Source: Paracoccaceae bacterium
GTDB lineage: Bacteria; Pseudomonadota; Alphaproteobacteria; Rhodobacterales; Rhodobacteraceae
NCBI GenBank assembly: GCA_002683685.1
Contig: NYTV01000112.1
Coordinates: 1-32,838, forward strand
DNA length: 32,838 nucleotides
Direction: 5' to 3'
A program made the position numbers and the translations under genes. The notes under the pieces are model-generated. The model saw only the letters and a program-made list of their open reading frames with translations, did not search any database and had not been told where the DNA came from. The first letter of the stretch is position 1. Every line of letters begins with the position of its first letter. Of the stretch, positions 17,300 through 25,487 are shown piece by piece.

Positions 17300-17785
17300 T
17301 ATATCCACTTGCATCACTCAGCAGGCCCCCTGAAAGGAGGCCAAAACCGACGGGATGTCTACTAAGGGCGATGCACGCAACATGGGGGCGGCTCAAAGGC
17401 CTGCCTTCATCCAATGTTATAGCCTGCGCCTGTGTCATCGCGTTGCTTTCTGTGACAGAGTTTACCTGCCTGTTAATTGCCCTTGCCTTCGATCACATCT
17501 GAAAACTAGGGTCATCTCTCGTGGCTCCTAAGAGCCATTTTCCGTCGCAGCCCTGCACATTTTATAACGCGCTAAAGACTGCGAAAAAAACCATTCGCTT
17601 ACGGTGTCTTGCAACCATAGAGCTATGTCGACTGTAATGGGGAAGCGGGGGGGAAGACAATGGCTAAATGCACTTGCGATCGCAATCTCTTGCAAACAGC
17701 GGCAGCTAGCGAATTGGACAGGCACGAAACCCGCGGATTGACCCAAAAGATGGTGCCATCCCCTGCCCCTCGTGCCGCGCCGGTT
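17300..17785. other. Gene-free stretch: rne leader and rne/dctD spacer
   Basis: I find no convincing gene in these 486 bases. A hairpin lies just upstream of the rne start at 17324-17342 (GGCCTCC-TTTCA-GGGGGCC on the minus strand), in what should be the rne 5' leader, where RNase E is known in other bacteria to control its own message. A second hairpin, TGGCTC-CTAA-GAGCCA, at 17522-17537 is followed by TTTT on the plus strand. A G-rich run lies at 17641-17654. The rest shows no feature. Confidence 0.5.
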
Positions 17786-19120
17786 TCAGCCGATATAATC
17801 GGCGCGGGTGAGGCCATATTTCGCCATTTTCTCATTCAAGGTCCGGCGCGGCAAACAAAGCTCTTCCATCACACTTGCGATAGAACCCCGATGCCGCCGC
17901 ATGGTATTGTCAATCAACATACGTTCAAACGCCTCGACATATTCCTTCAGCGGTTTGCCTTCGGTCGTCATGACGGGCCGATCATCATCGCCCTCTGACA
18001 TCAAAAGTGACGCGATTGAGCCACTTCCCCTGCGGCTTTGCAAAACCGCCCGCTCGGCCACATTGATCAGCTGACGCACATTTCCCGACCATGGGGCCTG
18101 AAGCAATTGCGCCGCCTCCTGGGCCGTGACGCTGGGGCTCTCGCACCCGTACTCTTCTGCAAACTGATCGGCATAGCGCGTAAAAAGCGTCAATATATCT
18201 TCGCCACGCGCGCGCAGGGGCGGCAATTCAATGCGCAAACTCGCCAAGCGATAGTAAAGATCAGGACGCAACACATCTTCGCAGGTCTTGCCCTGCTCTT
18301 GCAGGTTGCAAATTGCGATGATGCGGGTTTCGGAGGGATCGCCTTGGGCATTTATGGCTTTTAGCAAGCGCGATTGCACCTGATGACTCAAAGCCTCAAT
18401 ATCCTCCAAGACCAAGGTTCCGCCCCGCGCGGCTTCTAAGACCGGCAGGCGATCTTCTTCGCCCGCAGGACCAAATAGACGCCGCATGATCGTCTCCGCC
18501 TCCTCACCCGCGCAAGAGAAAAGAATAAATTTCTTGCGGGCCCTTGCAGAAACGGCATGGAGCGCATGGGCCACGAGGGTTTTGCCAGTACCGGTTTCCC
18601 CCTCGATCAGCACATGACCATCCGCTTGCCCCAGATCTAAAATATCCTCCCGCAACCGCTCCATGACGCCATTGGCGCCTACAAGCTTGTCCATTATGGA
18701 GCTGCCAGAAGATAGCTCGCGGCGCAGTTGCCGATTGTCCAACACCAGACGCCGCGCCCGTGTCGCCTTTTTGGCTAAATCTGTCATCGTATCGGGATTA
18801 AAAGGTTTTTCCAAAAAATCGAAAGCGCCTATGCGCATGGCCTCAACCGCCATGGGAACATCCCCATGCCCTGTGATCATGATCACCGGCAAATTGCTGT
18901 CGATGCCCTTAACCTTCCTTAAAAATTGCATACCGTCCATGCCAGGCATTTTGATGTCGGTCACGATGATACCAGGGTAATCTGCGCTCAATCCTTTGAG
19001 CGCATCGCCCGCTGAAGCGAAAGTTTCTGTCTCAAAACCCGAGAGCGCCAACCATTGGCTGATGGATTGCCGCATATCTTGCTCATCATCTATGATTGCA
19101 ATTTTCATCGCCTGGGCCAT
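17786..19120 (-). CDS. dctD: DctD-like response regulator with degenerate AAA+ domain
   Basis: This 444-residue partner of DctB should control C4-dicarboxylate uptake genes. The receiver domain (1-120) has acidic residues IIDDE, phospho-acceptor Asp55 in IIVTDIKMPG, and Lys105. The AAA+ domain has an intact Walker A (GETGTGKT, 174-181). The loop where sigma54 activators carry GAFTGA instead reads RRLFGPAGEEDRLP, and Walker B reads GGTLVLEDIEAL, with Glu-Asp in place of Asp-Glu. The C-terminus has a Fis-type helix-turn-helix (HRGSIASVMEELCLPRRTLN). Loss of GAFTGA suggests action without sigma54, as known for Rhodobacter capsulatus NtrC. ATG 19120 has GAGGA at proper spacing; a TTG two codons earlier is too close to it. 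It lies 14 bases after dctB. Confidence 0.88.
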   Translation of the reverse strand: MAQAMKIAIIDDEQDMRQSISQWLALSGFETETFASAGDALKGLSADYPGIIVTDIKMPGMDGMQFLRKVKGIDSNLPVIMITGHGDVPMAVEAMRIGAFDFLEKPFNPDTMTDLAKKATRARRLVLDNRQLRRELSSGSSIMDKLVGANGVMERLREDILDLGQADGHVLIEGETGTGKTLVAHALHAVSARARKKFILFSCAGEEAETIMRRLFGPAGEEDRLPVLEAARGGTLVLEDIEALSHQVQSRLLKAINAQGDPSETRIIAICNLQEQGKTCEDVLRPDLYYRLASLRIELPPLRARGEDILTLFTRYADQFAEEYGCESPSVTAQEAAQLLQAPWSGNVRQLINVAERAVLQSRRGSGSIASLLMSEGDDDRPVMTTEGKPLKEYVEAFERMLIDNTMRRHRGSIASVMEELCLPRRTLNEKMAKYGLTRADYIG

Positions 19121-19134
19121 GTTCAATCCTCGTC

Positions 19135-20886
19135 TTAGTGGTTATCAATAATCGGCAGCGTCACCTCAAATACAGCACCCGATTGCTCACTGTTGCGCGC
19201 GACCAAACGCCCCCCGAGATCGGATACAATCCCCGAAGAGATAGCCAAACCAAGCCCGACTCCATCGCCAGGCTTCTTGGTGGTGAAAAACGGCTCAAAT
19301 AGGTCATCAAGGTCTGAAATCCCCTCTCCGTTATCCCGCACGGTCAAGGTCGCTGTCTCACCGCCGATCAGCAAGAGCTCAATCTCGGGCGTGTCGATCA
19401 TCGAGGTGGCATCTAATGCATTGCGCAACAAGTTTACGACGACCTGCTCCAAACGTAATTGATCTCCCAAAATCATGACCGGGGTGCTCGGCACTGACGT
19501 AGATAAGGAGACTTGCCGCAATTTCAATTGCGGCTCCATGATTTCCAATGCCCCGTTCAGGGCCGTTCGCACATCCACCGGCACCAAATCATCGCCGCCT
19601 TTGCGCGCATAGGATTTAAGTTGCCGGGTAATGGCACTCATGCGGCCAATAAGATCGTCAATCCGTTGAAAAGAGCTTAAAGCCTCATCCATACGTTTGC
19701 GTTGTAGCAACAGCTTGGCCCCGGCAAGATAGGTTTTCATAGCGGCCAAAGGCTGATTCAACTCATGGCTGACCGCCGCTGACATTTCCCCCAAAGCGGC
19801 CAGTTTCGAAGATTGCGCCAGGGTTTGTTCTGCCACTTGCAGGTTCTTCTCCACCTTTTGACGCTCTGAAATTTCGCGCTGCAAACGCAGGTTGAGTTGC
19901 CGTAAGTCATCAGATTCTTGTTGGAAAAACAGCGCACGCGTCAAGGTTTGGCGCGATAATTGGTAAAATGCTAAGGTAAAAAGGATCGAAAATCCCATGA
20001 TCTCGAGGGCTAAAACCGCATTCACCCTCTGGCGAATTCCACCATAGGTCGTGAACAACACCATGGTCCAGCCACGAAATGGCACGCGCAATTCGCGCCG
20101 CATAACCGCCCGCCCCTGCACATAGGCATCGGCCGGCAGGGCGGTCCAATCTTGCGTGGCCCGAATAGCGCGTTCAATCGCACTGGGCGCAGAACGCAGC
20201 GCCAGCGCCTCCTCTTCAGGCAGGCCAATCCAAGTTTTCTCTGTGGCCAAGACAATCGGACCATTGGGAAGAGACACGATCACCGCGTCAGATATTCCAG
20301 CCCAAGCCGTTTGAAACTTGCGCAAATCCACCTCAACCACGATCACACCAAGGGTTTTGTTATTGGCCACCACGCGGCGTGAATAGGCAAAATCATACCC
20401 GCCCGCATCCATTTTGTGGGTGGTAAACACCGTTTCACTGGCCCGGGCCGCCTCGACGAAATGTGGCAAATTGCGTTGCAATTCACCCAAACGATTGCGA
20501 TCAGTCGCCGCCACAACGCGGCCATCCAAATCCAACAGCAAAATCGCCGCCGCGCCAATTTCATCCACAAATGACAGCAGGCGTTGCGAGGTCCGCTGAT
20601 AATCTCGAGAGCTCAAAGCCCCCACCAGCTCTGCGTCACTGCTGAGCAGCCGAGGCACGATCGAGTTGCGTTGCAGCTCACTGACCATATTGCCAGAATA
20701 TAGCGCCAAACGCAGCTGGGCACTTTGAAGGGTGGATTGCGTGAATCTGGCGGTGAGCAACTGGTTGGTAAAATATACGGTTGCAACCGCAATCAAGAAA
20801 ATCGTCAACAAAGCAATCCGCACCCGCCAAGACAGGTTGGCGACACGCGGTGCGAGTGTTTCGGAATTTTCAGTAACGGAAGACAT
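19135..20886 (-). CDS. dctB: C4-dicarboxylate sensor histidine kinase DctB
   Basis: This 583-residue membrane kinase has one transmembrane segment near 23-42, a periplasmic sensory domain of about 250 residues (double-PAS/Cache type, with YDFAYSRRVV and VIVVEVDLRKFQ), a second segment near 293-312, and a coiled linker rich in Gln and Glu. The kinase core has the phospho-histidine in AAVSHELNQPLAAMKTY, an N box in QVVVNLLRNALDA, and ATP-lid motifs DNGEGISD, FEPFFTTKKPGDG and GLGLAIS. In the DctB family the sensory domain binds C4-dicarboxylates. The dicarboxylate transporter genes are not in the window. The gene begins only 45 bases after purQ on the same strand, with no terminator visible between them. 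Confidence 0.9.
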   Translation of the reverse strand: MSSVTENSETLAPRVANLSWRVRIALLTIFLIAVATVYFTNQLLTARFTQSTLQSAQLRLALYSGNMVSELQRNSIVPRLLSSDAELVGALSSRDYQRTSQRLLSFVDEIGAAAILLLDLDGRVVAATDRNRLGELQRNLPHFVEAARASETVFTTHKMDAGGYDFAYSRRVVANNKTLGVIVVEVDLRKFQTAWAGISDAVIVSLPNGPIVLATEKTWIGLPEEEALALRSAPSAIERAIRATQDWTALPADAYVQGRAVMRRELRVPFRGWTMVLFTTYGGIRQRVNAVLALEIMGFSILFTLAFYQLSRQTLTRALFFQQESDDLRQLNLRLQREISERQKVEKNLQVAEQTLAQSSKLAALGEMSAAVSHELNQPLAAMKTYLAGAKLLLQRKRMDEALSSFQRIDDLIGRMSAITRQLKSYARKGGDDLVPVDVRTALNGALEIMEPQLKLRQVSLSTSVPSTPVMILGDQLRLEQVVVNLLRNALDATSMIDTPEIELLLIGGETATLTVRDNGEGISDLDDLFEPFFTTKKPGDGVGLGLAISSGIVSDLGGRLVARNSEQSGAVFEVTLPIIDNH

Positions 20887-20931
20887 GCATTAGCGTTACG
20901 GTGCTCGGCGGCGCCATTCAAGCGGCCAAGC

Positions 20932-21600
20932 CTAGGCCAGGGTGGTTTGCTCCACCAACGCGCGGAAAAGCGCCTGCCCATCAGCCGATCCCATCTGCGC
21001 ATCCATCGCCCGCTCCGGATGCGGCATCATGCCCAAAACGCGGCGATTGGCAGACAATACACCGGCAATTGAAGACATTGACCCATTGGGGTTGTCGCTA
21101 TAGCGAAACGCCACCCGGTCCTCGCCCTCCAGGGCTCTAAGCTCGTCTTCTGTAGCATAGTAATTGCCGTCATGATGCGCAATTGGCACTTGAATTTCAG
21201 AGCCTAGACTATAGCCAGCGGTAAAGGCGCTGTCCTGTGTTTCAACGGTCAACCCCACAGTTTTGCATAGAAATTTCAGTCCCGAATTGCGCATCAACGC
21301 TCCGGGAACCAGACCTGTTTCGCTCAAAACTTGAAACCCGTTGCAGACCCCCAAGACATAACCGCCACGAGTGGCATGATCGACCACCGCCCGGCAAATA
21401 GGAGATTGCGCCGCAATTGCGCCGCACCGCAGATAATCGCCAAAGGAAAACCCACCGGGAATCGCCACAAGATCTAGCCCCGTCGGCAATTCGGCGTCTT
21501 TATGCCAAACTTTGGCCACATCCGCGCCCGATTGGCGCAGCGCCTCAACCATGTCACGATCACAGTTCGATCCGGGAAATACAACAACCGCAGCGCGCAT
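20932..21600 (-). CDS. purQ: Phosphoribosylformylglycinamidine synthase, glutaminase subunit
   Basis: This encodes 222 residues, a class I glutamine amidotransferase that supplies ammonia to PurL in purine synthesis. Motifs are [14 protein letters not shown] at the N-terminus, [14 protein letters not shown], the nucleophile Cys in GVCNGFQVL, and the catalytic His-x-Glu in [13 protein letters not shown] 21600 shares a base with the purS stop (TAATG), so translation is probably coupled. PurL, the third subunit, is not in the window. Confidence 0.95.
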   Translation of the reverse strand: MRAAVVVFPGSNCDRDMVEALRQSGADVAKVWHKDAELPTGLDLVAIPGGFSFGDYLRCGAIAAQSPICRAVVDHATRGGYVLGVCNGFQVLSETGLVPGALMRNSGLKFLCKTVGLTVETQDSAFTAGYSLGSEIQVPIAHHDGNYYATEDELRALEGEDRVAFRYSDNPNGSMSSIAGVLSANRRVLGMMPHPERAMDAQMGSADGQALFRALVEQTTLA

Positions 21601-21830
21601 TATGTGATGTCCAGCTGATAGCTTTCGATCACCGCATTCACCAAAAGGCGATTGCACATCTCATCGATCACCGCCGGGTCTGTCCCCTCGGCCAAGTCCA
21701 GTTCGATCACCTTGCCCTGACGCACGGAATTTACCCCGGAAAAGCCAAGGCCTCCGAGCGCCGATTTGACAGCCTCACCTTGCGGATCGAGCACGCCATT
21801 CTTGAGCATAACTGTGACGATAGCTTTCAT
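21600..21830 (-). CDS. purS: Phosphoribosylformylglycinamidine synthase, PurS subunit
   Basis: This small 76-residue protein joins PurL and PurQ into one complex. [20 protein letters not shown] is the family N-terminus, followed by [19 protein letters not shown]. It sits 16 bases after purC and overlaps purQ by one base. Confidence 0.93.
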   Translation of the reverse strand: MKAIVTVMLKNGVLDPQGEAVKSALGGLGFSGVNSVRQGKVIELDLAEGTDPAVIDEMCNRLLVNAVIESYQLDIT

Positions 21831-21846
21831 TGTCTTGTCCTTCAGG

Positions 21847-22608
21847 TCAGTTGATCAAAGTGGGCTTGCTGATGGGCGCGGGGTTTTCCGGCAAGACCCG
21901 TAAACGGCGTGCCACCTCGGCATAGGCATCTGTCAAACTGCCCAAATCACGACGGAACACGTCTTTATCGAGTTTTTCACCCGTTTTGAGATCCCAAAGC
22001 CGGCAGCTGTCTGGGCTAATTTCATCGGCGATTATCAGGCGTTGATAATCACCCTCATAAACGCGGCCAATCTCAATCTTGAAATCCGCAACCCGAATAC
22101 CAACCCCATACATAACGCCGGATAAAAAATCATTCACACGCAACGCCAGCGCCAACATATCGTCCAAATCCTGTTGGCTGGCCCAGTTGAACGCGATAAT
22201 GTGTTCCTCTGACACCAATGGATCACCCAGAGAATCATCTTTTAAACAAAATTCAACAATCGGACGCGGCAGGGCCGTGCCCTCCTCTATACCCAAACGC
22301 TTGGACATGGTGCCGGCGGCATAATTGCGCACGATGACTTCCAAAGGCACGATCTCGACCGCGCGGATCAATTGCTCGCGCATGTTGAGGCTTTTGATGA
22401 AATGGGTCGGAATGCCCAAAGTATTGAGACCGGTCATGAAAAATTCGGACAAGCGGTTGTTCAACACGCCTTTACCTTCGATGATATCTTTTTTCTCGGC
22501 ATTGAATGCCGTGGCATCATCTTTGAAATACTGAACCAAGGTGCCTGGCTCTGGACCCTCATAGAGGATCTTTGCCTTGCCTTCATAAACCAACTTGCGA
22601 CGTGCCAT
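21847..22608 (-). CDS. purC: SAICAR synthetase
   Basis: This encodes 253 residues and joins aspartate to CAIR in purine synthesis. The N-terminus [16 protein letters not shown] begins the ATP-binding lobe. SAICAR-synthetase signatures are [32 protein letters not shown], and IADFKIEIG-like [16 protein letters not shown], then [22 protein letters not shown] precedes the ATG by six bases. It is the first gene of purC-purS-purQ, divergent from the homocysteine methyltransferase gene with a 277-base spacer. Confidence 0.96.
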   Translation of the reverse strand: MARRKLVYEGKAKILYEGPEPGTLVQYFKDDATAFNAEKKDIIEGKGVLNNRLSEFFMTGLNTLGIPTHFIKSLNMREQLIRAVEIVPLEVIVRNYAAGTMSKRLGIEEGTALPRPIVEFCLKDDSLGDPLVSEEHIIAFNWASQQDLDDMLALALRVNDFLSGVMYGVGIRVADFKIEIGRVYEGDYQRLIIADEISPDSCRLWDLKTGEKLDKDVFRRDLGSLTDAYAEVARRLRVLPENPAPISKPTLIN

Positions 22609-22810
22609 GTGACTCTCCGTGCTTTGCTCGCCTCATATGGCAATGTACGACGGGCGGCAAGTCAGCGCAGGAAAACTCACCCCCTGCCGACCGCAAGTTT
22701 TTGCCGCAGCCGCAGCGCCTACGATCAGATCAAACTGCGCTGCCCTGCCCGGAGGGAAGGTTTTCGCGGGCCGGGGGCCTAAATTTTATCGCCAATTTTT
22801 CATAATCTTC

Positions 22811-22834
22811 ATGATGAAAATCAATTTCACTCAT
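22811..22834. promoter_or_regulatory. Inverted repeat before the homocysteine methyltransferase gene
   Basis: The repeat has arms ATGATGAAA and TTTCACTCAT (core TGAAA-N5-TTTCA) centred about 64 bases before the start at 22886. TGAA-N5-TTCA dyads are the type bound by methionine regulators such as MetR, and ArsR-type SahR regulators also control these pathways. Which protein binds here is unknown. No riboswitch consensus was recognised in the rest of the 22609-22885 spacer. Confidence 0.4.
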
Positions 22835-22885
22835 GTTTTGCTTTCAGGCATGACGTAAGATCAAGGTTACTGAGAGGGCCATGAC

Positions 22886-23914
22886 ATGACAACAGACTCG
22901 CAAAGCCCCTTGCAACGCATGCTTGCACAGCGCGATTGGCTTTTGGCCGATGGCGCCACTGGAACCAATTTGTTCAACATGGGCTTGTCTTCGGGAGACG
23001 CGCCAGAGCTCTGGAATCTCACCGCGCCAGAGAAAATCAAAGCGCTGCACAAAGGCATTGTGGATGCTGGATCCGATCTATTTCTAACCAATTCCTTCGG
23101 CGGCAATAGATCCCGACTAAAACTTCATGGTGCAGAGGCACGCGCCGCCGAACTGTCGCGCATCTCGGCGCAGATTGGTCGCGAGGTGGCGGATGCCTCT
23201 GGGCGAGAGGTTATTGTCGCCGGCTCCGTCGGTCCTACTGGCGAAATAATGGAGCCCATGGGCCCGCTCTCCTATGCCGTGGCCGTGGAAATATTCCACG
23301 AACAGGCCGAGGGTTTAAAGGCTGGTGGCGCGGATGTGGCTTGGGTTGAGACGATCTCTTTCGGCGACGAGTACCGCGCCGCAGCAGAGGCTTTTGCTCT
23401 CGCAGATTTGCCCTGGGTCGGCACGATGAGTTTTGATACGGCCGGGCGCACAATGATGGGTATAACCGCGCCGGATATGGTGAAATTGCTGGAGAAAATT
23501 CCGAATAAACCGCTCGCCTTTGGTGCCAATTGTGGCGTGGGGGCATCGGATCTGCTCCGGACAATCTTGGGATTTTCCGACACTGGCACGCAGCTGCCCA
23601 TCGTTGCGAAAGGCAATGCGGGGATTCCAAAATATCACGACGGTCATATCCATTATGACGGCACGCCAGAGCTGATGGCCCATTATGCCAGTTTGGCCCG
23701 CGACTGCGGCGCAACCATCATCGGCGGCTGTTGCGGCACCACACCTGACCACCTGCGGGCGATGCGCGCAGCATTGGAAGCGCATGTGCCACAAAACCGC
23801 CCGAGCTTGCAGGTGATCGAAGCTGCTCTGGGCGGCTTCTCCTCAGCCAGCGACGGCACAGATGGCAATGGCCCCACCCGCTTGCGGCAGACCCGAAGGC
23901 GTCGCAGCAGCTAA
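22886..23914 (+). CDS. bmt: Homocysteine S-methyltransferase (split methionine synthase, Hcy domain / Bmt-like)
   Basis: This 342-residue zinc methyltransferase has the homocysteine-binding barrel. It starts LLADGATGTNLFNMGL, has GSVGPTGE near 113-120, and carries the zinc ligands Cys216 in GANCGVG and Cys282-Cys283 in GGCCGTTPDH. It is often named betaine--homocysteine methyltransferase. However, it is followed by a separate corrinoid protein and there are no betaine genes here. I recall that in Phaeobacter and Dinoroseobacter the cobalamin-dependent methionine synthase is split into such separate proteins; on that basis I infer that it takes the methyl group from the corrinoid protein. The C-terminus is a basic, low-complexity tail (TRLRQTRRRRSS). 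GAGAGG lies eight bases before ATG. Confidence 0.88.
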   Translation: MTTDSQSPLQRMLAQRDWLLADGATGTNLFNMGLSSGDAPELWNLTAPEKIKALHKGIVDAGSDLFLTNSFGGNRSRLKLHGAEARAAELSRISAQIGREVADASGREVIVAGSVGPTGEIMEPMGPLSYAVAVEIFHEQAEGLKAGGADVAWVETISFGDEYRAAAEAFALADLPWVGTMSFDTAGRTMMGITAPDMVKLLEKIPNKPLAFGANCGVGASDLLRTILGFSDTGTQLPIVAKGNAGIPKYHDGHIHYDGTPELMAHYASLARDCGATIIGGCCGTTPDHLRAMRAALEAHVPQNRPSLQVIEAALGGFSSASDGTDGNGPTRLRQTRRRRSS

Positions 23915-23924
23915 GGCGCGTCAA

Positions 23925-24011
23925 CTGCCACAAACTGGCAGCATTTGGCAAAAGGTCGGTAGCGGCGGACTTGTTGTCGCAATCGGTGAAGACCAAAACG
24001 ATCCGCCGACC
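23925..24011 (+). other. Paired hairpins in the spacer between bmt and the corrinoid gene
   Basis: A hairpin CTGCCA-CAAAC-TGGCAG (23925-23941) is followed by CATTT and may be a weak terminator or attenuator. Next, GGTCGG at 23954 and CGGA at 23966 pair with TCCGCCGACC at 24002-24011, leaving a six-base bulge and a loop of about 30 bases. The element ends 41 bases before the corrinoid start. It could control relative expression of the two subunits or be a structured leader; I match it to no named riboswitch. Confidence 0.4.
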
Positions 24012-24052
24012 GCATACGGGTGAAGATATGCAACACAAGAAGGCGCTGGCCA

Positions 24053-24760
24053 ATGTCTGACCAAGAAGACGATATCATCCTTTCCGACTTGAATGACGAA
24101 GATCTCGTCGCTCAAATGTTTGACGATCTCTACGACGGCTTGAAAGAAGAGATCGAAGAAGGCGTTAACATTTTGCTGGAACGAAAATGGGAGCCTTACC
24201 GCATTTTGACCGAGGCTTTGGTGGGTGGCATGACCATCGTGGGCAATGACTTCCGGGACGGCATTTTGTTTGTGCCCGAAGTACTGCTTGCCGCCAATGC
24301 AATGAAAGGCGGCATGGCTATCTTAAAACCGTTGCTGATTGAAACCGGCGCGCCGCGCGTGGGCAAAATGGTGATTGGCACGGTCAAAGGTGACATCCAC
24401 GATATCGGCAAAAACTTGGTCGGCATGATGATGGAAGGCGCCGGATTTGAGGTTGTGGATCTGGGTATCAATAACTCGGTCGAAGCCTATCTCGAAGCCA
24501 TTGAAGCTGAAACTCCAGATATTCTGGGCATGTCCGCATTGTTGACCACGACAATGCCTTACATGAAAGTTGTGATCGACACTATGGTCGAAAAAGGCAT
24601 GCGCGATGATTACACTGTTTTGGTGGGTGGTGCGCCACTGAATGAAGAATTTGGCAAGGCGATCGGCGCTGACGCCTATTGCCGCGATGCCGCGGTTGCT
24701 GTGGAAACGGCCAAGGAATTCATGGCGCGTAAACACAACAGTTTGGCCGCCAACGCATAA
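24053..24760 (+). CDS. Corrinoid (B12-binding) protein, split methionine synthase module
   Basis: This encodes 235 residues. A helical cap domain (about 15-100, with ILFVPEVLLAANAMKGGM) precedes a Rossmann-type B12-binding domain. The lower-ligand His116 lies in VKGDIHDIGKNLV, followed by DLGINNSVEAYL, MSALLTTTMPYMK and VLVGGAPLNEEF. The architecture is that of methanogen-type corrinoid proteins and of the MetH cap and cobalamin modules. With the homocysteine methyltransferase gene upstream, I infer that it shuttles methyl groups from a folate-binding partner encoded elsewhere to homocysteine. ATG 24053 was chosen; a GTG eleven codons earlier overlaps the structured spacer. AAGAAGG lies about ten bases ahead of the ATG. 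Confidence 0.9.
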   Translation: MSDQEDDIILSDLNDEDLVAQMFDDLYDGLKEEIEEGVNILLERKWEPYRILTEALVGGMTIVGNDFRDGILFVPEVLLAANAMKGGMAILKPLLIETGAPRVGKMVIGTVKGDIHDIGKNLVGMMMEGAGFEVVDLGINNSVEAYLEAIEAETPDILGMSALLTTTMPYMKVVIDTMVEKGMRDDYTVLVGGAPLNEEFGKAIGADAYCRDAAVAVETAKEFMARKHNSLAANA

Positions 24761-24842
24761 CAAAAACCCAGCAAAGCCCTATGCCGACCAATAGGTCTTG
24801 GGTGGGGCCGATTTTGCAACAACCGCGCGGGGATGAGATGAG

Positions 24843-25487
24843 ATGGTACAGCCCGTTTCAGACGACCAGCTCGCGACCGAAGGCCTGCAGCTGCACAATC
24901 AAGGTCGCGTGCTGCTGATTGCCTGCGGGGCTTTGGCGCGGGAAATATTGGCCTTGATGAAGGCAAATGATTGGCGGCATATGGATTTGCAATGTCTGCC
25001 CGCCGTCTATCACAATACCCCAGATAAAATTACGCCGGCCGTCAAAGCCTGTATCGAAAAAAATCGGGACGACTATTCGGAGATTTTTGTGGCCTATGCC
25101 GATTGCGGCACCGGGGGGCAGCTGCAAACCCTCTGCGATGCGATCGGCGTGTCGATGATTTCTGGGCCGCATTGTTACAGTTTTTATGAGGGCAATGCCG
25201 CCTTTGAGACGCGCGAAGAGCTCACTTGCTTTTATCTCACTGATTTTTTGGTCCGGCAGTTTGATGCTTTTTTCTGGCGACCTATGGGCTTGGACAAACA
25301 CCCGCAATTGCGGGATATGTATTTTGGAAATTACACCACACTCGTCTATCAAGCACAGCTCGAAGACGCCGCACTCAAGGCCAAAGCGCAGGATTGTGCG
25401 CGCCGAATGGGGCTTGCCTTTGAGTATCGCTATACCGGATATGGCGATTTGACAGCGGCTTTGTCCGCGCGCTCCCCAACCTCTTAA
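24843..25487 (+). CDS. DUF1638 family protein
   Basis: This encodes 214 residues without signal peptide or membrane segment. Conserved-looking Cys-centred patches are LLIACGALAREI (near 22-33), VAYADCGTGGQLQTLC (near 84-99) and GPHCYSFYEGN (near 109-119), which suggest a metal or thiol site. DUF1638 proteins are found next to corrinoid methyltransferase genes in both bacteria and methanogens; their role has not been established to my knowledge. Here the gene follows the corrinoid gene by 82 bases on the same strand. A part in corrinoid loading, repair or methyl-donor handling is inference. The last four bases overlap the end of sufE. Confidence 0.88.
   Translation: MVQPVSDDQLATEGLQLHNQGRVLLIACGALAREILALMKANDWRHMDLQCLPAVYHNTPDKITPAVKACIEKNRDDYSEIFVAYADCGTGGQLQTLCDAIGVSMISGPHCYSFYEGNAAFETREELTCFYLTDFLVRQFDAFFWRPMGLDKHPQLRDMYFGNYTTLVYQAQLEDAALKAKAQDCARRMGLAFEYRYTGYGDLTAALSARSPTS

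Noticed and set aside
17660-17998. 112-codon plus-strand frame beginning MAKCTCDRN
   Set aside because: More than half is antisense to the end of dctD, and composition and content match a shadow frame.
22609-22885. Possible cobalamin, SAM or SAH riboswitch before the homocysteine methyltransferase gene
   Set aside because: I could not find the conserved core of any of these; only the inverted repeat at 22811-22834 stood out.
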